A stretch of 64,000 nucleotides of DNA from positions 1,789,406 to 1,853,405 of the forward strand of contig NZ_JAKVLT010000001.1 in the NCBI RefSeq assembly GCF_022484225.1, read 5' to 3'. Position numbers and translations under genes: made by a program. Below are positions 37,050 through 45,029 of this stretch, in pieces. Numbering within the stretch: position 1 is the first letter of the stretch; every line of letters starts with the position of its first letter. The notes under the pieces were generated by a model. It was given only the letters and a program-made list of their open reading frames with translations. It was not told where the DNA came from and did no database searches. This DNA is from Pseudoramibacter sp. (GTDB lineage: Bacteria; Bacillota; Clostridia; Eubacteriales; Eubacteriaceae).

Positions 37050-37670
37050 TTACCTTCTTTCCACCGCATCTACAGGACATGCCGTCATGCAGTTCCCACA
37101 ATGCAGACAGTGTGCCTGTTCGATAACATAGGGAATACTGTCTGTCATGATACAGTTCTGCGGACAAACCGCTGCACAGCTCCCACAGCCAATACATGTG
37201 TCAGTAATGAAATATCCCTCTGCCTTTTTCACCACACCCCCAAAGGTAAAGGAGTCACGCTCTATCGGTTTCTTTGAAAGATCAAACCACTCACCGCTGC
37301 CCACATAGATTTGAAAAACGGTCAGCGCCTGCATAGACTCCTCTGTGGGATATATCTTGCGCATATACGGATTTTTCTCGAATAGTTCCGGAATCCTCTC
37401 ATATCCAAGCTCCCGAACCTTTCCACGGATAGACACAGCCACGCTGCTCATGGTATCCTCACCCTTCATCGCAGTCAGGGCAAGAAACCCTCTTTTCTTC
37501 AAACGGTCGTAAAAGCCTTTGCCTTTTGCCGTAAGGAAATACAATCCCTTTTCATCACTGTCCATCATATCGATTGCTGCCGTCACCGGGAGACCGTCGT
37601 CATCAACGGTGGCCACAATCGTCCGATGGATTTCATTTGCGATATAGTCAAGATAATCTTTTACTTCCAT
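37050..37670 (-). CDS. PNPOx-like flavoprotein fused to a 2[4Fe-4S] ferredoxin domain
   Basis: A 206-residue fusion. The N-terminal about 140 residues form a pyridoxamine-oxidase-like split barrel (ATVDDDGLPVTAAIDMMDSD, ALTAMKGEDTMSSVAVSIRG). The C terminus holds two ferredoxin motifs, CIGCGSCAAVCPQNC and CLHCGNCMTACP. Such fusions pass electrons to or from a flavin, but the substrate is unknown. I start at the ATG at 37670 because the upstream TTG is too close to AGAGAGG. It is followed by the macrodomain fragment and the sirtuin, suggesting one operon. Confidence 0.9.
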   Translation of the reverse strand: MEVKDYLDYIANEIHRTIVATVDDDGLPVTAAIDMMDSDEKGLYFLTAKGKGFYDRLKKRGFLALTAMKGEDTMSSVAVSIRGKVRELGYERIPELFEKNPYMRKIYPTEESMQALTVFQIYVGSGEWFDLSKKPIERDSFTFGGVVKKAEGYFITDTCIGCGSCAAVCPQNCIMTDSIPYVIEQAHCLHCGNCMTACPVDAVERR

Positions 37671-37757
37671 GTTCAATGCCTCTCTAGAAAAGGACTCCGG
37701 AACTGTCTGCCCCGGCTATCATGTTACATCACACCAGTTATAATTTTAACGGTTATA

Positions 37758-38035
37758 TTAGAATTTGCCATTCTGGTTCTGCCATGCCGCTTTGTCAGCA
37801 ATGGTTTCCATGACATCCCAATGCTCTGCAATCTTGCCGTCTGTATCGAAGCGGAAGATGTCAAAAGCGACCTGCTCGCCAGCTTTTGAAAAGTTGTAGA
37901 TCGTCTGCAGGAATACTTTGTCTCCGTCCTCGAAAGCGCGGATATTATTGACTGTGGTCTTTACAGGAGCGGATGCAAGGTAAGCAACGCTGCCCACGAA
38001 AGCCTCAGCGCCTGTGCCTTTTCTTTGTTTGTCAT
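37758..38035 (-). pseudogene. SnoaL-like (NTF2 fold) protein, internally deleted
   Basis: A good ribosome site (AAGGAGGATACCACC) and a start MTNKEKAQALRLSW lie at 38035, but this frame stops soon. The main body, VNNIRAFEDGDKVFLQTIYN then FDIFRFDTDGKIAEHWDVME, is in another frame and runs to 37758. About 40 residues between the two parts are missing compared with intact relatives of about 130. Probably inactive. A candidate Rrf2 operator is 90 bp upstream. Confidence 0.75.
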
Positions 38036-38124
38036 GGTGGTATCCTCCTTAAAAATCTGTAATTGGTGTTCTAGATGTAACTATTATTATTTCATCTAAT
38101 GATGTTAGTATAACACGTTGTAGA

Positions 38125-38143
38125 TGTAATATCAATAGTTATA
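38125..38143. promoter_or_regulatory. Candidate Rrf2 operator upstream of the SnoaL-like gene
   Basis: TGTAATATCAATAGTTATA: TGTAAT, 7 bp, then a degenerate ATTACA. It has the same 19-bp layout as 38657-38675 and 39372-39390. Confidence 0.5.
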
Positions 38144-38162
38144 TCAAATTTTTTTCATACGC

Positions 38163-38201
38163 AAAAATGTCTCTAAACCATGATGGCTTAGAGACATTTT
38201 T
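38163..38201. terminator. Bidirectional terminator after the Rrf2 gene
   Basis: AAAAATGTCTCTAA and TTAGAGACATTTTT arms around an 11-nt loop, with A- and T-tracts at both ends. It abuts the Rrf2 stop. Confidence 0.85.
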
Positions 38202-38202
38202 A

Positions 38203-38640
38203 CTATTCATTCTTTAGTTCATTTTGAATATCCGTCATCACATCGGCAAGGGTAATCTTTCTCATTTCATCCTCCATGCACCGCTGGACTCTTTTCAATT
38301 TTGAATCCATCGCCTTATGAATATTTCTGCCTATCGGACATTCCGGATTCGGATTCTCATGAAAGTGAAACAGTCCTTCATCTTTTACGCTGTCTACAGC
38401 CTTGTAAACATCATAGAAGGTAATCTGATCAGGCGTTTTTGTTAAAGACATCCCGCTTTTGCCCTGACTGACGCTTATAAGCCCCGCCTCCTTGAGGTTT
38501 CTCATGACGTTTCTGACGATGACAGGATTTACACCTATGCTGCTCGCCAGAACGGTGCTGGTCACTTTTTCATCTTTGCCCAGATAATCTATAACCGCAA
38601 GAAGATGGACTCCTATTGTGAACTTACTTGAGATTTGCAT
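38203..38640 (-). CDS. Rrf2 family transcriptional regulator
   Basis: A 145-residue winged-helix regulator. The DNA-binding part is KFTIGVHLLAVIDYLGKDEK then LASSIGVNPVIVRNVMRNLK. The IscR/NsrR-type three-Cys cluster site is not complete: one Cys lies in NPECPIGRNIH and another in QRCMEDEM. It thus resembles the YwnA-like group rather than cluster-binding IscR. The same 19-bp motif occurs upstream of this gene and both neighbours, so it probably controls all three. Confidence 0.9.
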   Translation of the reverse strand: MQISSKFTIGVHLLAVIDYLGKDEKVTSTVLASSIGVNPVIVRNVMRNLKEAGLISVSQGKSGMSLTKTPDQITFYDVYKAVDSVKDEGLFHFHENPNPECPIGRNIHKAMDSKLKRVQRCMEDEMRKITLADVMTDIQNELKNE

Positions 38641-38656
38641 AGCATCGCCTCCATCT

Positions 38657-38675
38657 TGTAATATATAAAACTACA
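38657..38675. promoter_or_regulatory. Candidate Rrf2 operator upstream of its own gene
   Basis: TGTAATATATAAAACTACA: TGTAAT and a degenerate ATTACA 7 bp apart, 16 bp before the Rrf2 ATG. Confidence 0.5.
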
Positions 38676-38706
38676 GGAGAAAAGTCAATGCAGGTAACAA
38701 AAATCG

Positions 38707-39336
38707 TTATTCACTTACAACGCTGATTCTTTCTTTTATGTGCTTGCCGGATTCGATCTCATCGACCATGGCAACCGCATAATCGGCATAGGAAATCACG
38801 CTTTCGCCCTTGCTGTTGAGAACCAGTTCCTCGCCGCCCAGAATGTACTTTCCGGTTCTTTCGCCATCAGCCTGAAAATCTCCGGCAGGGCTGACATAAG
38901 TCCAGTTTACATCGTCAAACTTACGAAGCTCCTCAAGCGCTTTTCCATGGCCATTTACAACGGGCATAGCTGCTTCGGGGAATGGTGTCACATCAACAAC
39001 TGTCTTGGTATGCTCAGGATTAACATAAAGGCTTCCTGCTCCACCTACGACCAGCAGGCGTGCATCGCTGCCGGAAAGCACTTTAGCCATATGAACGGTA
39101 GCCTCCGGGATGAGGTGAATGGCGTCGGGCGTCCAGTTGCCAAAAGCATCCACAACAACTTCAAACCCTTTTAGATCTTCGCTGGTAAGATCAAAGAGAT
39201 CCTTTGTAATGGTCTTGGGCGCTACAGTCTTATTTTCTCCCCTGACGATAGCTGTAACATCCATACCACGATTTACAGCTTCTTCGACAATCAGCTTACC
39301 GGCTTTTCCGTTTGCTGCTACAACCGCAATCTTCAT
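38707..39336 (-). CDS. NAD(P)-dependent oxidoreductase of the NAD(P)H-binding (atypical SDR) type
   Basis: A 209-residue Rossmann protein. It starts MKIAVVAANGKAGKLIVEEA, with the GxxGxxG-like loop AANGKAG, and has VVDAFGNWTPD and VVGGAGSLYVNP of the NmrA/YwnB-like group. I start at the ATG at 39336, after AAGGAGGATTC. The substrate is unknown. Its partner regulator of the Rrf2 type lies downstream, and the best Rrf2-like operator is upstream at 39372. Confidence 0.88.
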   Translation of the reverse strand: MKIAVVAANGKAGKLIVEEAVNRGMDVTAIVRGENKTVAPKTITKDLFDLTSEDLKGFEVVVDAFGNWTPDAIHLIPEATVHMAKVLSGSDARLLVVGGAGSLYVNPEHTKTVVDVTPFPEAAMPVVNGHGKALEELRKFDDVNWTYVSPAGDFQADGERTGKYILGGEELVLNSKGESVISYADYAVAMVDEIESGKHIKERISVVSE

Positions 39337-39371
39337 AATAGAATCCTCCTTAAATTTGATTCGTTCTAACA

Positions 39372-39390
39372 TGTAATATCGGTAATTACA
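39372..39390. promoter_or_regulatory. Candidate Rrf2 operator upstream of the SDR gene
   Basis: TGTAATATCGGTAATTACA is a clean inverted repeat, TGTAAT-N7-ATTACA, the best of the three copies. Confidence 0.6.
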
Positions 39391-39579
39391 CGTTTATTAT
39401 AGCGGCACCGGTTCAACTTGTCAATAGATGTGTTACATGTTTTTTGCAGATTTTTTACGCTGCACAAGAGACTTGTCCACGTGTTTTTTCTACCTACTTA
39501 GAAGAATCCAAAGGATGTACTGCCCAGAAATAACACTCAGAAAGAGGAGAGACTCTTTTTTCATTCCTTTTTAGCTGTA

Positions 39580-40566
39580 TCACAACGCATCTGCCCAATG
39601 CGGGTTTTTCAGTAATTCGCGTCCAACTCCAATCAGATCAGCAGCTCCAGATTTCAGGAGCTTTTCTGCATCATCTTTTGTCTTGACGCCTCCTGTCAGC
39701 ATGACGGGGATGGTTACGGCTTTCTTGATAGCAGAAGACATATCCTGAAAATATCCCGGCTCAGTATGCCCTTTTCTTGAATAACGACACATCCCGCCAG
39801 AAACATTGATCATATCCACGCCTGCTTTTTCCAGCACCTTTGCTGCATGTACACTGTCTTCGATTGTACTTCCTCCGTCCATATAATCGCAGCCGCCCAA
39901 ACGGACGGAGATGGGGTAGTTATTACCAACGGCATCTCTGACAGCCTCAATTACTTCTCTGTGCAACCTTAATCTGTTGTCCAAAGTGCCACCATACTCA
40001 TCATTTCTGTGATTTGTCAACGGCGAATAAAACTGATTCAGCAGGTAAGCGTGCGCGGAATGAATCTCAATACCGTCATACCCGGATTCTTTTGCCCGCA
40101 CCGCCGCTTTTGCGAAACATTCCACAATTTCGGCAATCTGCCTCTTTGTCAGCTCGTCCGGAGCAGTTCCGTCGCCCATCATTGGAGTTGACGGAAGGAC
40201 TATTCTGCTTGCCGAAACAGCTTTCAGACCAGTCACGGAACTAGGTGCGGCGGAACCGGCATGATTAAGTTGAACCATAGCTTTTGTCCCGCTTTGATGA
40301 ATGACATCGGTCAGCTTTCGCAAGCCGTCTATATCATCATCACTTGAAATGGAGAGCTGCTTTGCTTTTGCCTTTCCCTGCTTCATAATATAGCTGTGTT
40401 CGGTGATGATCATTCCGAGATTCCCGCTCTTTGCCCTTTCCCCGTAATAATCCAACATCGTATCCGTAACTTTCCCATCCTCCGTACTTTGATAAGTGGC
40501 AACCGGGGGCATAATGATTCGACTGTTCAGTTCCATCGTGCCAACTTGTATTGACTGTTTTATCAT
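39580..40566 (-). CDS. NADH:flavin oxidoreductase, Old Yellow Enzyme family
   Basis: A 328-residue FMN-dependent TIM-barrel ene-reductase. RIIMPPVATYQSTEDGKVTD opens the barrel, and the active-site pair lies in GIEIHSAHAYLLNQF, followed by SPLTNHRNDEYGGTLDNRLR. It lacks the C-terminal iron-sulfur and FAD domains of 2,4-dienoyl-CoA reductase. It reduces activated C=C bonds; the physiological target is unknown. Last gene of a three-gene unit after the DsbA-like and hydrolase genes. Confidence 0.93.
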   Translation of the reverse strand: MIKQSIQVGTMELNSRIIMPPVATYQSTEDGKVTDTMLDYYGERAKSGNLGMIITEHSYIMKQGKAKAKQLSISSDDDIDGLRKLTDVIHQSGTKAMVQLNHAGSAAPSSVTGLKAVSASRIVLPSTPMMGDGTAPDELTKRQIAEIVECFAKAAVRAKESGYDGIEIHSAHAYLLNQFYSPLTNHRNDEYGGTLDNRLRLHREVIEAVRDAVGNNYPISVRLGGCDYMDGGSTIEDSVHAAKVLEKAGVDMINVSGGMCRYSRKGHTEPGYFQDMSSAIKKAVTIPVMLTGGVKTKDDAEKLLKSGAADLIGVGRELLKNPHWADAL

Positions 40567-40587
40567 GATAAAGTGCCATCCTTTCTT

Positions 40588-41208
40588 TTATCTGTATCTT
40601 TGCTTTTCGATCCCTACCGTCGTTTGTGCTGAGTGTCCTGAACAAAGAACCGTCTCGTTTGGCAGGGAAAAAATTTTGTTGAGGATACTGTTTTGTAAAT
40701 CTATCAGATTCCCGCCCGGATATTGATAGTTCCCAATGCTTCCCTTGAAAATCGTGTCTCCCACAAATGCAACGTGATCATTGGAGTAGTAGGTGACGGA
40801 ATCCGTCGTGTGTCCCGGCGTATAGATTACGTGCAGGAAAAAAGACGGGTTTGCTTCCAGCGTGATATTGTCCCCATCATCTATAAATGTTGCATCTCGT
40901 ATCGTAATCGGAGGTCCGCAGAGAGCCGACAGATTTTTTCTGGCATCCAGCAGATAATCGTTCGCTGTTCGATAGGCGAGTACGGGAAGATTTAATACAC
41001 GGCGGAGTTCGTTTGCCGCTCCGGTATGGTCAAAATGCCCATGTGTAAGCAGTATTTTTTCGATTTCCCAGCCGTTTTCTTTGATAAGCTCAAGCAGTCC
41101 TGCAGCTTGTGCGCCGGGATCAATTAAAAAGCCATGCTGTGTTTTATCGTCAATGTAAAAGAAGCAGTTTTCCTCAAAATACCCTTTTACCGGTACCTCT
41201 ATAATCAT
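40588..41208 (-). CDS. Metallo-beta-lactamase fold hydrolase (glyoxalase II-like)
   Basis: A 206-residue hydrolase. LLTHGHFDHTG carries the metal-binding HxHxDH (His56, His58, Asp60, His61), and VIYTPGHTTDSVTYYS and CSGHSAQTTVG supply the later His ligands. Relatives act on thioesters or persulfides; with a DsbA-like and an ene-reductase neighbour a role in electrophile or thiol detoxification is plausible. It starts 4 bp after the DsbA-like stop. Confidence 0.9.
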   Translation of the reverse strand: MIIEVPVKGYFEENCFFYIDDKTQHGFLIDPGAQAAGLLELIKENGWEIEKILLTHGHFDHTGAANELRRVLNLPVLAYRTANDYLLDARKNLSALCGPPITIRDATFIDDGDNITLEANPSFFLHVIYTPGHTTDSVTYYSNDHVAFVGDTIFKGSIGNYQYPGGNLIDLQNSILNKIFSLPNETVLCSGHSAQTTVGIEKQRYR

Positions 41209-41211
41209 AGC

Positions 41212-41910
41212 TCAACCAATCCTGCAGCCATCCAGACCGCAGCTCATCCCCTGTTCCATGCCAGCCTCCGTCTCCTGCTCCAATGCTTTTTGAAGCGTGG
41301 CCTTCATGCCCTCTACGCTTTGTGCACCGGAAATTCCATACTTTCCTACTACAAAAAACGGAACCGCGTGGATGCCATTTTGGAAAGCCTCATTCTCGTC
41401 TGAAATCACTTCATCCCGGTACCTGTCTGAATTCAGGACTTCTCTGACCTCTGCCGCGTCCAGTCCACACGCTTCACCGATACTCTGGAGAAGCGCTTTG
41501 TCCGCAAGTTCTTTGTTGTCGGTAAAATATGCTTTGAACAGTGCAGAGATAATACGCTCTGTCAGTGCCGGATTTCCTTTGCTCTGGGCCAGTTTCGTCA
41601 GGCGATGTGCATCCATTGTATTTGTAAAAAGCGTAGAGGCGTACTGGAAATCAAGTCCCTCAGCAATTCCCATCTGAGAGATGTTTTCAATTTGCCTTCC
41701 AGCAGCCTCAAACGAGATTCCGTATTTATCAGCAAAACGTGTCTGCGTGTCGCTGACTGCGTGTTCCCCTGCGGAAGGGTCTAACTGGAAGGTTTTCATT
41801 TCAAGCTGCACATTTTTCATTTCAGGGATAGATTCAATCGCTTTCTTTAGACGCGCCTCACCGATATAGCAGTAGGGGCAAGCGTAGTCTGACCAATACG
41901 TAATTTTCAT
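41212..41910 (-). CDS. DsbA family oxidoreductase (FrnE-like)
   Basis: A 232-residue thioredoxin-fold protein. The active site is YACPYCYIG (Cys11, Cys14) at the N terminus, and EGLDFQYASTLFTNTMDAHR is the helical insertion of the FrnE group. The C-terminal GMSCGLDGCRIG repeats a Cys pair typical of these proteins. With no signal peptide, it acts in the cytoplasm. First gene of the DsbA-hydrolase-ene-reductase operon. It is divergent from a TetR regulator, whose operator lies within its promoter. Confidence 0.92.
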   Translation of the reverse strand: MKITYWSDYACPYCYIGEARLKKAIESIPEMKNVQLEMKTFQLDPSAGEHAVSDTQTRFADKYGISFEAAGRQIENISQMGIAEGLDFQYASTLFTNTMDAHRLTKLAQSKGNPALTERIISALFKAYFTDNKELADKALLQSIGEACGLDAAEVREVLNSDRYRDEVISDENEAFQNGIHAVPFFVVGKYGISGAQSVEGMKATLQKALEQETEAGMEQGMSCGLDGCRIG

Positions 41911-41958
41911 CGTTGCAAACTCCTTTTAAATAATCGAACGTGTTATATTTACTTCTGT

Positions 41959-42012
41959 TTGCAATTGTACTGAACATGTTCTATAATGTCAATAGTCAAA
42001 ATGAACTTGTTC
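41959..42012. promoter_or_regulatory. Overlapping divergent promoters with a shared TetR operator
   Basis: Plus strand: TTGCAA (41959-41964), 17 bp, TATAAT (41982-41987) for the TetR gene. Minus strand: TTGACA (41992-41987), 17 bp, TACAAT (41969-41964) for the DsbA-like operon. The palindrome GAACATGTTC (41972-41981) lies in both spacers; a second, GAACTTGTTC (42003-42012), precedes the TetR ATG. TetR protein bound at the first should block both promoters. Confidence 0.8.
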
Positions 42013-42027
42013 TAAAAGGAGAATGAC

Positions 42028-42636
42028 ATGGCAAAAAAATGTGGGCGGCCTGCGAAAAGTGCAGATCAAGTAGACAGCAAACAGAGAATCATAGATGCAA
42101 CCATTGACCTGATCCGAAAAAATGGAGCGGATTATATCACCGTGAGAAATGTGTGCGCCGCAGCAGATCTTTCCATCGGAACTTTTTACCATTATTTCAG
42201 AGACAAAGATGACCTGCTTATGTACTTTATCCGTGAGACTTCCTTTGAAAGCTGTTCTCTGAAAACACCCCTCAATAGGATCGGTGACCGCATTTCAGAA
42301 CTGTATATGCATCTCATAAACCGATACATGAATTTCGGCCTTGACTTTATGAAGAGCTTCTATACTGCCGGAAACCGTTCACTTTCAGCCTATATGTCTG
42401 AAGTTAATGGACAATTCGAGCCGGATACCGTGATGGCCCGCAGCGAACGGGAAATAACGGCGGCGCAGGCTCAGGGAATTATCAAAAAAAGTGCAAATAT
42501 CCATGAAATATGTATGGACATCTGCACAATCGTTAAAGGCTGTATTTTGGAATGGTGCCTGATGGAAGGAAATATGAATATAAAAAGTGCTCTGCAACGG
42601 ATTATAAATCTGTATATCCAGAGTTACCTGAATTAG
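42028..42636 (+). CDS. TetR family transcriptional regulator
   Basis: A 202-residue repressor. The N-terminal domain has KQRIIDATIDLIRKNGADYI then CAAADLSIGTFYHYFRDKDD, the canonical helix-turn-helix. The C-terminal effector domain is divergent. AAAAGGAGAATGAC precedes the ATG. The shared operator places it as repressor of itself and of the DsbA-hydrolase-ene-reductase operon; the inducer is probably an electrophile, by inference from those genes. Confidence 0.92.
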   Translation: MAKKCGRPAKSADQVDSKQRIIDATIDLIRKNGADYITVRNVCAAADLSIGTFYHYFRDKDDLLMYFIRETSFESCSLKTPLNRIGDRISELYMHLINRYMNFGLDFMKSFYTAGNRSLSAYMSEVNGQFEPDTVMARSEREITAAQAQGIIKKSANIHEICMDICTIVKGCILEWCLMEGNMNIKSALQRIINLYIQSYLN

Positions 42637-42769
42637 AGATTTTAGGAAACGTGGTAGTCAATTGCGCTCCCTGCCGATCTGAGCATCTTCATAGATCGAT
42701 CCAAGTTCAGACAGAGTCTGACCCTTACAAAGCACATATCCAATATGCATTTTCTCCTTCTTTCGATTG

Positions 42770-43705
42770 TCATTTAGCTAAAAAACGGGCCACCGCTTCT
42801 GCCGTCTGCCGCCATTGTTCTTCTTGACGAATCCCTGATTTCCCATCACCTTTCTGATGGCCGTAGTCCCCAAACTGTCCATGATTTCCACCGTCGATGA
42901 CGATTTCCGTAAAATCATCAGCCATCAAAGACAGACTGTCTTGATAATGCTTTTGATTAAGAACACCGTCCTGTGACCCGTAAAGGCTCAAGGCTTTAAT
43001 CCCTTTTTTCTTAAGACTTTTCGTCGGATACGCCGCCATGAAGATCACGCCGTCAACCTGATCCGGATGTGCTGCGGCGTAATTTCCAGCCATTGCGCCG
43101 CCAAGCGAGTGCCCAGCCATATACCAATGCTGATAACTTGTATGATTGGCCATAACGGCTTCTGCCTTATTCATGCCGAAAAATGCCAGATGAAACGGCA
43201 TGTCTACCAGGAAACAATCGTAGCCTTCCTGCGCGATCAGATACATCACCGGCGCATAAGCTTCTGTCTGCACTTTCGCGCCCGGATAAAAGACAATGGC
43301 GGTATCCGTGCCGGGCCCTTCAAAGCAATAGACGCCTGACTTTTCTGTAACGGTCACTGCAGCATGATTCATCGTAACCGGAAGGTCTGAAACATTTTTA
43401 ATATACTTTTCAGCCTCGGGACCAGCGTGATAATACTGCCCCGTATAGATAATAAACACCGCAGTCACGCCCCAGACGATCATCGCCAACGGTACTAAAA
43501 TCCGGAATCGCCACTTATGGGTTTTGTGATGAAATACCACCATTCCCGCAAACGCTCCAATGCCGCCCCCGGCCCAAGCAAACAGGATTAAAACAACCTC
43601 TGGAATTCGCCATTTGTCATGGGCAGCCTTACGTTTATCCGCGCCGTAATGAATAAAGGCGATCGTGTTGACAGCAATTAGATAAATATAGCATACACTG
43701 CGCAT
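42770..43705 (-). CDS. DUF1294 domain fused to an alpha/beta hydrolase
   Basis: A 311-residue membrane protein with two domains. Residues 1 to about 85 match DUF1294, a small membrane domain: GADKRKAAHDKWRIPEVVLI then GGIGAFAGMVVFHHKTHKWR, with hydrophobic segments on each side. Residues from about 110 form an alpha/beta hydrolase: AGHSLGGAMAGNY (Ser nucleophile), LYGSQDGV (Asp) and IDGGNHGQFG (His). The hydrolase should lie outside the membrane on one face; orientation is uncertain. Stop-to-start context is clean and GTGAGGATATAAGTA precedes the ATG, so the fusion seems genuine. Confidence 0.85.
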   Translation of the reverse strand: MRSVCYIYLIAVNTIAFIHYGADKRKAAHDKWRIPEVVLILFAWAGGGIGAFAGMVVFHHKTHKWRFRILVPLAMIVWGVTAVFIIYTGQYYHAGPEAEKYIKNVSDLPVTMNHAAVTVTEKSGVYCFEGPGTDTAIVFYPGAKVQTEAYAPVMYLIAQEGYDCFLVDMPFHLAFFGMNKAEAVMANHTSYQHWYMAGHSLGGAMAGNYAAAHPDQVDGVIFMAAYPTKSLKKKGIKALSLYGSQDGVLNQKHYQDSLSLMADDFTEIVIDGGNHGQFGDYGHQKGDGKSGIRQEEQWRQTAEAVARFLAK

Positions 43706-43900
43706 TACTTATATCCTCACAACATTCACTTCATTGCCATTGGTTTTGGTCATTCAATTATTCCCCCTCATTATAAACGAGTCCATGATAAAATAAAAAT
43801 ATTAATAATTTGGGATCACCCCGTACGGCAGTTCCTAAATGTGCAGGCACGCCATCAGCACATTGACGAAAAGATCCGCAATGTAAAAAAGAGGACCATA

Positions 43901-44650
43901 ATGAGCAGCTCAGAAACTCAAAAAATTAAAAACCTTAATCAAATGATTTCAGTCTCTACCCACGTTGTTTTTCTTGGCGGTGCCGGTGTTTCCACTGAAA
44001 GCGGCATCCCTGATTTCCGAGGCAGACACGGTCTTTATCGCCGCCATGGCCATAAAGGAAGAAAACCAGAGTATTATTTAAGTCACCAATGTTTGAAAAA
44101 AGAACCGGAAAAATTTTTTAATTATTACCGAAAACATCTGGATGTCAGAAGCGCAAGCCCCAACACCGCGCATAAAAAATTAGCAGAGCTGGAATTTTAC
44201 GGGAAACTGGATGGAATCATCACGCAAAACATCGACGGTTTGCATCAAAAAGCGGGAAGTACGCATGTTCAGGAAATTCACGGAACGATCTATCAAAATC
44301 ATTGCACCTCATGCGGGCAGGCCTATGATGCGGATTACGTCTTTGAAAACAAGATGTGCATTCCTCGCTGCACCACATGCGGAAAAGTAGTACGGCCAGA
44401 CGTCGTTTTGTACGGCGAATATCTGCCAGAGACAGCCTTTCAAAATGCGCTCGATATGATCCATGCGGCAGATTGTTTAATAATCGGCGGAACCTCACTA
44501 GCAGTCAAAACAGCCGCGCAGCTCGCACACCTGTATCATGGAAAATATCTTGTCATCATCAACCGGACGAAAACCAAAATGGAGGGCATGGCCGATTTGG
44601 TTTTTCACGAGAACATCGGAGAGATTCTAAAACAAATTGTCATTTCATAG
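43901..44650 (+). CDS. NAD-dependent protein deacylase, canonical sirtuin
   Basis: A 249-residue Sir2 protein with all catalytic features: FLGGAGVSTESGIPDFRG, TQNIDGLHQKAG, catalytic His in VQEIHGTIYQNHC, and the zinc Cys pairs CTSCG and CTTCG. It removes acyl groups from lysines using NAD. I start at the ATG at 43901 after AAGAGGACCATA rather than at 43841. It contrasts with the His-less sirtuin at 35983-36972. Downstream is an unrelated decayed fragment. Confidence 0.92.
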   Translation: MSSSETQKIKNLNQMISVSTHVVFLGGAGVSTESGIPDFRGRHGLYRRHGHKGRKPEYYLSHQCLKKEPEKFFNYYRKHLDVRSASPNTAHKKLAELEFYGKLDGIITQNIDGLHQKAGSTHVQEIHGTIYQNHCTSCGQAYDADYVFENKMCIPRCTTCGKVVRPDVVLYGEYLPETAFQNALDMIHAADCLIIGGTSLAVKTAAQLAHLYHGKYLVIINRTKTKMEGMADLVFHENIGEILKQIVIS

Positions 44651-44681
44651 ACTATTCGGAATGTGAAAAAAGCAAGCAAAT

Positions 44682-44862
44682 GATGATTGGAAAAAGATAT
44701 TTAGTCCTGAACATGAATCGCTTCATCAAAAATTGGTAAACACCATTGGCAACTTAACGCTGATCCGTCACAATTAGACAAATTGTCTTTAATGTTTCTG
44801 GTTCCTATCAAGGCGCCCAATATTGGGAGTATGATGGTATAAAACTTGCAGATATTATTTAA
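44682..44862 (+). pseudogene. Fragment of a DUF1524/GmrSD-type HNH nuclease gene
   Basis: One frame reads WKKIFSPEHESLHQKLVNTI then GNLTLIRHN, stopped by TAG. A later frame reads YQGAQYWEYDGIKLADII. Both fit the C-terminal part of DUF1524 proteins, which ends GmrSD-type modification-dependent nucleases (EHxxxxNTIGNLTL pattern). The 5' part and the HNH region are missing. It is a relic of a type IV restriction gene. The next about 115 bp up to the IS-end relic show nothing else. Confidence 0.55.
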
Positions 44863-44978
44863 TTAATACTATGACAGAGAAGAACAATTATTAAGCTTCT
44901 CTGTCATTTTTTATTATTATGCTTTAGCAAAGGATTTGACGAGAGAAACGAGAAAAATCAAAAAATCATCGGCTAAGC

Positions 44979-45002
44979 TGATATGTACCCAGAATCCTGG
45001 AC
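44979..45002. mobile_element. Solo end of the IS3-family element
   Basis: A 24-bp exact match to the right inverted repeat of the IS at 49342-50815 (TGATATGTACCC then AGAATCCTGGAC), with weaker similarity continuing inward for about 14 bp. It indicates an older, deleted copy just downstream of pepF. Confidence 0.7.
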
Positions 45003-45029
45003 TCATTAATTAACGGTGTGGATCGACAA

